In this document: positions 1-5,916 of the stretch, piece by piece
How positions within the stretch are numbered: the first letter of the stretch is position 1
Layout: every line of letters starts with the position of its first letter
DNA from: JAKEGK01 sp036507695
Lineage (GTDB): Bacteria; Pseudomonadota; Gammaproteobacteria; SZUA-152
Direction: 5' to 3'
Assembly (NCBI GenBank): GCA_036507695.1
Contig: DATCIR010000166.1
Location: 1 to 13,787, forward strand
DNA length: 13,787 nucleotides
Program-made: the position numbers and the translations under genes
Notes under the pieces: model-generated
Seen by the model: the letters and a program-made list of their open reading frames with translations, nothing else
The model's database searches: none
What the model was told of the DNA's origin: nothing

Positions 1-915
1 GGCTTCAGCGAGCGAGATGGACGGGGCTTCAAACGCCGGCGTCGTATTATCGGGCGCCTTGCCTTGCATGACTTTGCCATCAAGGGAATTACCCAACTGC
101 TTCCACAATGGTAAAAAGAAATGCTGATAGTGATCATGCGCTTCCGCTACGCGCCGAAAGTAGGCGCGTTTTCCGCAGGCGCGCGCATATTGCCCGGAAA
201 TAGTAACCTGCAGGATGTCGTTCTTGGTTTGAGTATCCAGTTCCAGGCGCTTTTGCCAGTCGCCGCAACCGCCATTGGTAAGCTTAACGTTGTTAACGAG
301 GTGAATGTTGGGTGAATCAGGGAACGGCGTGATTCTGACTTGCTTGTCGTCCGCATGGAAGTGGAATTCCGTGGCTTGAAAACCCACCAAAAGCGCGTTC
401 GGTCCGACGTTGTAAGTGCGATAGGGTTGCTCATCAAACGCCGCGTAATCGATCTGGCCCGGATTGAAATAAGAATTATCAAACACCACGTCACCGGAAA
501 TATTGCGAATACCAAAGATGGAAACCCGGTTTAACAGCAGCCAGAAACGTTCAGGCGTCAGGTAGGGATCACCGTTACCGCGAAAATACAAATTGCCTCT
601 CAGGGTATCGCCATCGATTTTCCCGGTATAGGCCACATCGGTCGACCAGCGATAACCCGCGCCCAATCGGGCCAACGACGCGGCCGTGGTAACCAGCTTT
701 ATGACGGACGCCGGATTCAAGGGTGTGTCAGCCTGGAACGCAACAGCCGGTTGGTCATTGTCGACCGCCTGAATATACAATCCGATACCCTCGCGGCTAA
801 ATCCGGCGTTTTTTATCGCCGCCGCCAGATCCTGTGGTAAATCGCTATTGGCGGCACACACCAGCGGCACAGCGAAAAGTGAAATAATTGTGTTGAGAAA
901 ACGGGTCTTTTTCAT
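1..915 (-). CDS. dacB: D-alanyl-D-alanine carboxypeptidase/endopeptidase (PBP4, peptidase S13), 3' end outside window
   Basis: Low-molecular-weight penicillin-binding protein that removes the terminal D-Ala from peptidoglycan stem peptides and cuts D-Ala-mDAP cross-links in the periplasm. The 305 visible residues begin with a short signal peptide (MKKTRFLNTIISLFAVPLVCA), followed by the S13 start pattern. The catalytic SxxK motif is in NPASVIKLVTTAA at about residues 67-79, matching the family's NPAS(T/V)xK. Next come RGNLYFRGNGDPYLTPE and GDVVFDNSYF, typical of the PBP4 insert region. The frame is still open at base 1, so the SxN and KTG motifs lie outside. ATG at 915 is chosen because it begins the signal peptide and has AGGA about 5 nt upstream. 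An M15-type zinc D-Ala-D-Ala peptidase lies about 255 bp upstream on the same strand. The family call is firm. Confidence 0.93.
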   Translation of the reverse strand, partial: MKKTRFLNTIISLFAVPLVCAANSDLPQDLAAAIKNAGFSREGIGLYIQAVDNDQPAVAFQADTPLNPASVIKLVTTAASLARLGAGYRWSTDVAYTGKIDGDTLRGNLYFRGNGDPYLTPERFWLLLNRVSIFGIRNISGDVVFDNSYFNPGQIDYAAFDEQPYRTYNVGPNALLVGFQATEFHFHADDKQVRITPFPDSPNIHLVNNVKLTNGGCGDWQKRLELDTQTKNDILQVTISGQYARACGKRAYFRRVAEAHDHYQHFFLPLWKQLGNSLDGKVMQGKAPDNTTPAFEAPSISLAEA

Positions 916-1085
916 AAATCCTGAACCCTATGACGCCTCCTCGCGCCTCGCCCTGCGAAAAAACCCCTCCGTTTTATTTTGTTCCCCTCTCTGGTTCGCG
1001 ACACTAGTGACAAACAATCGGATATTAAAGTCTTTGCAGGCGGTATTTGCTGTTGAGACTGCGTGCCGCCGTGACCGTCAGCCTG

Positions 1086-1124
1086 CCAATGCATAGTCCT
1101 TACAACCAATTACATAATCCTTAC
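1086..1124. repeat. imperfect direct repeat, two ~19-bp units about 20-21 bp apart
   Basis: Plus-strand units CCAATGCATAGTCCTTAC (1086-1103) and CCAATTACATAATCCTTAC (1106-1124) share CCAAT at the left and TCCTTAC at the right, with one base inserted and two to three substitutions between. The repeat distance is about two helical turns, as for two regulator dimers bound on one face of DNA. It lies about 170 bp upstream of the dacB start and just past the end of the M15-type gene. The repeat is seen directly; a regulatory role is inference. Confidence 0.45.
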
Positions 1125-1169
1125 CAGTTTCGGGTAGTAATTTAATTGTGGCGTTAACTGCGAATGCAT

Positions 1170-1730
1170 TTAGGCTGTTTGCACCAAACCATTCACATAC
1201 ACATACTTGTTTTCGCCGGGTGAAAAAATATAACTAAGCTGTTGTTTGCGATTCCGCCCTCTACCCGGCGGCACTATGGAAACATGCACCCAGCCGGAAT
1301 TAGCGCCTTGCGCGGGATTGTAACATTCACAAATCAATTGATCATAATCCAGGTTCTCCGCGATCCACATCGCCAGATCCAGCGTTGACACGCCCGGAAT
1401 TTCCACGTCACAGGCCTGGCCTTTAGTGTGCTGACTGCTGCTGGTCCAGTCGTCCGGTTCCTGTTTCATGCCGCGTTCCAGTTCCTGGCAACGGTAAACA
1501 CTGTTGGGAGAAAACCTGCCGAACTCATCACGAATCGGCTGCAGGATATTCCGGCAAAGATACACCGCCGATTGCAGTTCACTATCACTTTTAAAACCAT
1601 TATCAATACTGTTCCGCTCGGCGAATTCCGATTTAACAAGTTCGTAAATTTTAAAATTCGGTGTAATACGATTGTTGTAGTTAGCGGGTAAAGAAAAAGA
1701 TTCCCATGGGGCATTGGATAAATCGGCCAT
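1170..1730 (-). CDS. zinc D-Ala-D-Ala carboxypeptidase-like protein (peptidase M15_3 family)
   Basis: Predicted peptidoglycan peptidase of 186 residues. The core is the M15_3 (VanY/hedgehog-like) signature: SQHTKGQACDVE at residues 99-110, giving zinc ligands H101 and D108, and WVHVS at 147-151, giving the third ligand H149. An arginine-bearing segment before the motif (SPNSVYRCQELE, 75-84) fits the family's substrate-side S-x-YR pattern. There is no signal peptide or membrane segment. Many relatives are phage endolysins or late phage proteins, but nothing else here looks phage-derived. The stop-proximal C-terminus (YVYVNGLVQTA) looks complete. ATG at 1730 has AGGAA about 10 nt upstream. The gene is on the dacB strand but 255 bp away, so co-transcription is uncertain. 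Family call is good; the physiological role (wall remodelling versus endolysin) is open. Confidence 0.82.
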   Translation of the reverse strand: MADLSNAPWESFSLPANYNNRITPNFKIYELVKSEFAERNSIDNGFKSDSELQSAVYLCRNILQPIRDEFGRFSPNSVYRCQELERGMKQEPDDWTSSSQHTKGQACDVEIPGVSTLDLAMWIAENLDYDQLICECYNPAQGANSGWVHVSIVPPGRGRNRKQQLSYIFSPGENKYVYVNGLVQTA

Positions 1731-2253
1731 TTGCGTTCAATTCCTGTGTATGAATTCGTTGGAAAATATTCTTTGATATGAAGTTCCAGTATTAGCAACT
1801 TAGGCATAGCTTGGATACGTGAACTATTCTGCCACAAATAGGCAATTCTTGACAGAATTGAGCATTTTATTGGAAACACTTTTTTTGAATATAGAACTGC
1901 CGGTCACTGACTTTTTACACTATCCCGGCTCAGGCCGGAATTGCAAAGGGAAAGTCCAAGTTTATCCCGGCGGATCCGGCCTGCTGACCTCGGCCTGCCA
2001 GCCGCAGGTCACTTCCCGAAGCGCTCTTTTTGGCAACATTCAATTTTGATGAATAATCAGCCACAAGTCTATGTCACAACTCTCCTTAGCGCCAGACTAT
2101 CCGTACTCGCCAAGATCCCCTGCTTATTCGACCAACACCGCAACAACAAGAATTGACAATTGGTAAGCGGCAGTTGGTTAAAACTGACTGGTTATCAACA
2201 CAGACTTGGAGTGAACCTGTGGACTACCCGATGCGCGGATTGGTTTATTAAAG
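1731..2253. other. non-coding stretch upstream of the M15-type gene
   Basis: No reading frame here has a convincing start, ribosome site or recognisable product. The middle (about 1922-2010) is G+C-rich and made of short palindromes; the clearest is a bulged hairpin at 1986-2010, where GACCT-GGC pairs with GCC-AGGTC around a six-base loop. It has no T-run on either side, so it is not an obvious terminator. The rest is A+T-rich and presumably contains the promoter of the M15-type gene, which I could not place. The right end abuts the mobile element at 2254. Confidence 0.4.
2246..2253. repeat. target-site duplication, left copy (TATTAAAG)
   Basis: Exact 8-bp direct repeat immediately outside the left GTAA end of the mobile element. 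The identical copy is at 2412-2419. Its intactness suggests a fairly recent insertion. Confidence 0.8.
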
Positions 2254-2411
2254 GTAACTACTCACCCCGTGTGCAGCATAGGTTAAAGCGGTGCTGGTGT
2301 TTCCTGCCGGGGGCGTCTGCGGCCAGGGATGGCCGCAGTCGAGCCTACAGGGACGTACTTGTGGCGTCCCCCGGCAGGAGACACCGGCGCCGCCCACGGG
2401 TGAGTAGTTAC
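2254..2411. mobile_element. 158-bp MITE-like element with IS66-type ends
   Basis: The ends are perfect inverted repeats, GTAACTACTCACCC at 2254-2267 and its complement at 2398-2411. An exact 8-bp direct repeat, TATTAAAG, flanks the element at 2246-2253 and 2412-2419. Terminal GTAA plus an 8-bp target duplication is the known hallmark of IS66-family elements, but there is no room for tnpA/B/C, so this would be a non-autonomous derivative moved in trans. Inside are a second inverted arm pair (2296-2313 with 2368-2385, 17 of 18 matching), a perfect 8-bp hairpin with six-base loop (2317-2338), and a GGGACG/CGTCCC hairpin (2350-2370). The whole could fold into one long cruciform. It lies 2 bp beyond the stop of the DUF192 gene and may serve as its 3' stem-loop. 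Boundaries are seen; family assignment is by end type only. Confidence 0.85.
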
Positions 2412-2419
2412 TATTAAAG
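2412..2419. repeat. target-site duplication, right copy (TATTAAAG)
   Basis: Exact copy of 2246-2253, immediately outside the right end of the element and 2 bp from the stop codon of the DUF192 gene. The insertion therefore just missed the coding sequence. Confidence 0.8.
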
Positions 2420-2421
2420 TT

Positions 2422-2955
2422 TCATTCTGGAAGCACTTCAGATTCCATTTTTTTGCTGTTGAGTAACCGATGCCGCACACTATCCCCGGGACTAATATCC
2501 AAGCGTTGTGCTGTACCCGCGTTAACTTCGAGTACGGCGTAAACGTTGCCATCCGATGCAATTAACTCAGATGAATTGGGGCTTGTGTTTTTCACTACTT
2601 GAGTTACGACGCCTTGCGCGTCGGTAAAAACCATGTCCAGCGAAATTGGAGTGTCTTTCATCCACATCGTGACCTGCCGGGGAGTAGGTAACACCAATAA
2701 CAAGCCATGGTCCAGGGGCAAGTTCGTTACGAAACTCAGACCTTGCCCCCGTTGCGCCCTTGTAGACGCCAGATAAACAGAAAAATGTAATTGCCGGCCA
2801 TCACGCGTCAGTACTTCAAGATCAGAAAGTTCCTGGCTCGCTAACCAATCGGGTTGCGCAGGCTTATCGATACTTCGGCACGACATGACGGACAACGCCA
2901 TCATTACGGCCAACAAAATTGTCAAATTATAGTCCCAAACCTTCAGGAGCTTCAT
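2422..2955 (-). CDS. DUF192 family lipoprotein
   Basis: Predicted outer- or inner-membrane lipoprotein of 177 residues, biochemical role unknown. The N-terminus has a basic start, a hydrophobic stretch (residues 11-24) and a lipobox-like LSVMSC with C26 as the lipidation site. The DUF192 domain spans about 50-163. It shows the family pattern RGQGLSF (69-75), DHGLLLVL (82-89), WMKDTPISLDMVF (98-110) and the C-terminal VLEVNAGTAQRLDISPGDSV (141-160). ATG at 2955 is preferred because it gives a compact signal peptide and has GGGA/AGAG upstream. A GTG at 2973 would add six residues, but these come from one copy of a 15-bp tandem duplication overlapping the start region. Such proteins often stand alone. 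The mobile element follows the stop by 2 bp. Confidence 0.87.
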   Translation of the reverse strand: MKLLKVWDYNLTILLAVMMALSVMSCRSIDKPAQPDWLASQELSDLEVLTRDGRQLHFSVYLASTRAQRGQGLSFVTNLPLDHGLLLVLPTPRQVTMWMKDTPISLDMVFTDAQGVVTQVVKNTSPNSSELIASDGNVYAVLEVNAGTAQRLDISPGDSVRHRLLNSKKMESEVLPE

Positions 2956-2984
2956 CACATCCCAACTCTTCACATCCCAACTCT
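2955..2984. repeat. exact 15-bp tandem duplication at the start of the DUF192 gene
   Basis: Two perfect copies of TCACATCCCAACTCT (plus strand) lie head to tail at 2955-2969 and 2970-2984. The unit is a multiple of three, so it extends the frame upstream without shifting it. It duplicates the ribosome-binding region just before the ATG and creates a second possible GTG start. The duplication could alter translation efficiency or start choice. Confidence 0.8.
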
Positions 2985-3601
2985 GCGTGCGTTACGGTAA
3001 AACTAAAACGATCAGGGCGGCTATTTTATTCAAGTCAGCTGATTTTTGCGAAAGCTTTTTATCCGTAAATGAACCCGGAGCAGGCCAGGATTATTAATTC
3101 GCATCGGCCCAAGAAAAACCAACCGCCAATTAAGTTAAATTATTTTGACAGGCGTTATACCCCCCCTGCTTGTTTGTTTACAGGCATTCAAGCAATCGAG
3201 TGCAATCCATTTTTTGGGACGGCAGGGATTGGCTTTGAGCTTTTGAAATCAAGTTTAATGACACAACCGGCACGGTAACTACCTACGTACGCAGATCATA
3301 CGGTCCCGCATGGCGGCACAAATTAAAAACGACATAATAGATATCTATTACATATCGATTACATGCCTATCAATATCTCATGCGTGAATTTAACGTTTCC
3401 CATTCACAAAATAGTTAACGGATTCTAGCCATTTCACCCGCATACATGTATCTTACTCATACAAGGTAATTGCTGTTCGGGGTTAGATACTACTAAACAA
3501 CAATAAAACGAGGTAATCCTGTCTTGCAGAAGTCCGCTTATGTATCTCATAAGTTTCAACTGCTTGCGCTGGATATTTCATTACTTTATAAGGAGAGCGC
3601 G
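2985..3601. other. long intergenic region between divergent genes
   Basis: About 600 bp between the DUF192 gene (minus) and the metallophosphoesterase gene (plus). The only sizeable frame (3069-3278, plus) has no ribosome site, a low-complexity proline/lysine start and no recognisable domain, so it is not called. The right half (3320-3520) is A+T-rich and holds a 16-bp palindrome; it is presumably the promoter region of both genes, though I could not assign convincing -35/-10 pairs. Confidence 0.4.
3335..3350. promoter_or_regulatory. perfect 16-bp palindrome, possible operator
   Basis: TAATAGATATCTATTA is its own reverse complement over all 16 bases. It lies in the A+T-rich intergenic region about 250 bp upstream of the metallophosphoesterase start and about 380 bp upstream of the DUF192 start. 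It matches no regulator consensus I know. Given the A+T richness, chance cannot be excluded. Confidence 0.3.
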
Positions 3602-5773
3602 GTGTATTCCAATAAAAAAAGCAAGCTGTATTCACGTATTCTATTGTGCTTATCCCTGGCGTTAGGCGGCTCCACATTAGCCTCGGCCGGAGATAACCAA
3701 CAACTTAATCAACTAAACAAACATAAACTCAAATTTGAAAAGCAACATGTCACGCTGATCGAGATGGGTGACCTGCACGGCACCCTGGTGCCGCATGCCG
3801 CGGTATTAAAAAATCCCGATGGCACGGAGCGGCAGGTAGCCAGCGCCGGCGGCCTGGCCAGATTAAAAACCGTGGTCGATAGTATTCGCGCCGACAATCC
3901 CGACGCCTTGCTATTATCCTGCGGCGACCTGACCCACGGTAGTGCTGAAACGCTCTTCACCGTGGGTGACGCCATGATGAAGGCGATCAATCAGTTTAAT
4001 ATCGACGTGTTTACCCCCGGCAACTGGGATTACGGCTACGGCACCCCGCTGTTCCGGCATCGTTTTGCCACGTTCGGACCCAAACCCGCGATTCCGCCGA
4101 ACATCGCGGTAATGGCGGCTAATGTTGATTGTTCAGACGGCACCTGCGAGGAAAGCGCTGGAATAATCAAAGCCAATTTTCCCGCCGTGGCGATCAACCT
4201 CTATAATGAAGCGCCCATTCCCGCCGCACTGCAAGGCCAGCGGGTATTAGACCCTTATGTCATTATCGAGCGCAATGGGATCAGGATCGCCGTGATCGGC
4301 ATCACCGCCGCCATCGTGCCGCAGCAGGCGTTTGTATTTAACATCGGCCTGCGCTTTACCCAGGGTGTGGAAGAGTTACCCGGAATCCTTGAAATGGTGA
4401 AGACTGAAGGCGCGGACTTGATTGTGGTGCAATCGGAACTGGGTTTGTCGCAAAACCTCAAGATCGCCCAAAGCTTCAAGGATATCGACGTTTTGTATTC
4501 CGCGCATACGCATGAAATCACCCTTGGCGCACTATTGGCGGACAAAGACGGCGTAACCAGGACCATGCCCGGCGTTCCCTTGAGTGGAGAGGAAAAAAGC
4601 CGCCTCGCCAAAGGCGCCGCGATTGTGGTGGAAACCAATCGTGACATGTATGTGGGGCGCCTGGACTTGAAAGTCGCGCATGGCAAGGTTGTTAATTTTG
4701 AATGGAACGCGATTGCCGTGGATGACACGATCGAACAAGACCCGGACATGGCCGCGATCGTGGCCGGACTGGAAGAACCGTTTATTAACGGTGAAGACAA
4801 CGCCGTCGCTCGTCATACCTATTTGCCAGGCGGATTCTGCAACCCCGGTTGCGGCGCCCCGGGTGGTGAGCGGGGATTGCAGTTGACTGAAGACCTGGAT
4901 ATGGTGGTGGGTTCGACCGATACGCTGTTGCTGCGCCATCACGCGCTGGAAGATACGCTCAACAATTACCTCGCCGATGCGATTCGCACTGTGACCAACG
5001 AAGTGGTGGCGGCTGAAAGCGTTAATGGCTGGGCAGGCGTGGATGTTTCCATGGCCAACGGTTACCGGTTTGGCAATGCCGTGCTGCCGGGCTCCGCTAT
5101 AACATTACGCGACCTCTATACCTGGTTCCCCATTGCCGCCGCCGTGAATGTCGGCGATTTCTCGGGACTGGCGCTGCAAAACAGCATGAACGAAATCCTT
5201 GGCGCGGTATACGACCGCAATCCATTCAATCAGCGTGGCGGCTGGTACTCGGGCTTGTCCAATATCACCCAGGCTGTCGACCTGGATAACCGGCCTTTCA
5301 GCAGTTCCACCGGCCGCATCGTGTCGACAAAAATCGGCGGTGAGCCGTTAAACACCAGCCGGCGTTATGTGTACTCCTCCTGTTACGCGCATGGCGATTC
5401 CGTTGACCTGGTGTGCCGCACCTATGGCGGCGCCAATCACAAATTCTTCGAGCTGGCGGACGCGGATGACTATAACAGCGCAATAGCAACGGTTGATCCG
5501 ATAGTGCCGGCCGTCGCGGGCTCGGTCGCCCGGATTGCGCCTTACCGCTTCCTGCATCCGGTTCACGCCGTGCGCCGGCATTTGCAGCAAATCGGCACCG
5601 TCACCGAGACGGATTATGGCGTCGGCCGCGTGCAGACGGTGGATTCAACCCGGGAAATAGCGCCGGGCGTGTACCCTGCCGTGCCGCCACCGGTTGCCGA
5701 ACCGGATCCAACCTTCGTGCAGCCACCCCAGGGCGCCGGTCCGAAATTCCTATCCGGAACGATAGGCCACTAA
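3602..5773 (+). CDS. secreted metallophosphoesterase / 5'-nucleotidase-family protein, SoxB-like
   Basis: Predicted exported di-metal hydrolase of 723 residues acting on phosphoester or sulfur-type substrates. A signal peptide (about 1-29, cleavage near LASA-GD) is followed by the calcineurin-like metal site: EMGDLHG (54-60, D57/H59), LSCGDLTHGS (105-114), PGNWDYGYG (139-147) and SAHTHE (300-305). The C-terminal 5_nucleotid_C domain is marked by EDTLNNYLADAIR and by NGYRFGNAVLPGSAITLRDL. The GNWDYGYG box, the RFGNAVLPGSAIT stretch and NPFNQRGGW resemble what I recall of SoxB (thiosulfohydrolase) more than UshA, which has GNHD/E. No sox genes are nearby. Start GTG at 3602 is chosen because AAGGAG lies 6-7 nt upstream and the signal peptide follows at once; a TTG at 3524 in frame lacks a ribosome site. 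Several Cys pairs suggest disulfides. A hairpin terminator follows. Confidence 0.85.
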   Translation: MYSNKKSKLYSRILLCLSLALGGSTLASAGDNQQLNQLNKHKLKFEKQHVTLIEMGDLHGTLVPHAAVLKNPDGTERQVASAGGLARLKTVVDSIRADNPDALLLSCGDLTHGSAETLFTVGDAMMKAINQFNIDVFTPGNWDYGYGTPLFRHRFATFGPKPAIPPNIAVMAANVDCSDGTCEESAGIIKANFPAVAINLYNEAPIPAALQGQRVLDPYVIIERNGIRIAVIGITAAIVPQQAFVFNIGLRFTQGVEELPGILEMVKTEGADLIVVQSELGLSQNLKIAQSFKDIDVLYSAHTHEITLGALLADKDGVTRTMPGVPLSGEEKSRLAKGAAIVVETNRDMYVGRLDLKVAHGKVVNFEWNAIAVDDTIEQDPDMAAIVAGLEEPFINGEDNAVARHTYLPGGFCNPGCGAPGGERGLQLTEDLDMVVGSTDTLLLRHHALEDTLNNYLADAIRTVTNEVVAAESVNGWAGVDVSMANGYRFGNAVLPGSAITLRDLYTWFPIAAAVNVGDFSGLALQNSMNEILGAVYDRNPFNQRGGWYSGLSNITQAVDLDNRPFSSSTGRIVSTKIGGEPLNTSRRYVYSSCYAHGDSVDLVCRTYGGANHKFFELADADDYNSAIATVDPIVPAVAGSVARIAPYRFLHPVHAVRRHLQQIGTVTETDYGVGRVQTVDSTREIAPGVYPAVPPPVAEPDPTFVQPPQGAGPKFLSGTIGH

Positions 5774-5802
5774 GCTTAACATCGAAAACTGAAACTGGTA
5801 AA

Positions 5803-5832
5803 AAAAAGGGCTGGTGAAAATCAGCCCTTTTT
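5803..5832. terminator. bidirectional rho-independent terminator
   Basis: AAAAAGGGCTG (5803-5813) pairs perfectly with CAGCCCTTTTT (5822-5832) around an eight-base loop. There is a T-run after the stem on the plus strand, and the A-run before it gives a T-run on the minus strand. It lies 30 bp past the metallophosphoesterase stop and 85 bp past the clpC-like stop, so it can serve both converging genes. Confidence 0.85.
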
Positions 5833-5916
5833 CTTCCGCGATACGAATAAGTTTTAACTCTGTGTATTTTTCAAGCCTGGCTACGTGCGCCTTAAAAAAA
5901 AGAAATCCACTACCCG

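Noticed and set aside
1986..2010. G+C-rich hairpin as a terminator or REP element
   Set aside because: The stem is bulged, there is no T-run, no gene ends there and no second copy was seen in the window.
2189..2225. TTATCAACA as a DnaA box or origin signal
   Set aside because: A single imperfect match with no cluster of boxes and no dnaA/dnaN context.
3069..3278. 69-codon plus-strand frame in the DUF192/metallophosphoesterase gap
   Set aside because: No ribosome site before the ATG, low-complexity composition and no recognisable domain; more likely chance.
3275..3282. GTAACTAC resembling the end of the 2254-2411 element
   Set aside because: Only eight bases match, with no partner inverted repeat or target duplication; treated as chance.
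3524..3601. TTG start extending the metallophosphoesterase by 26 residues
   Set aside because: No ribosome site at the TTG, and the extension would bury the signal peptide; the GTG at 3602 has AAGGAG at good spacing.
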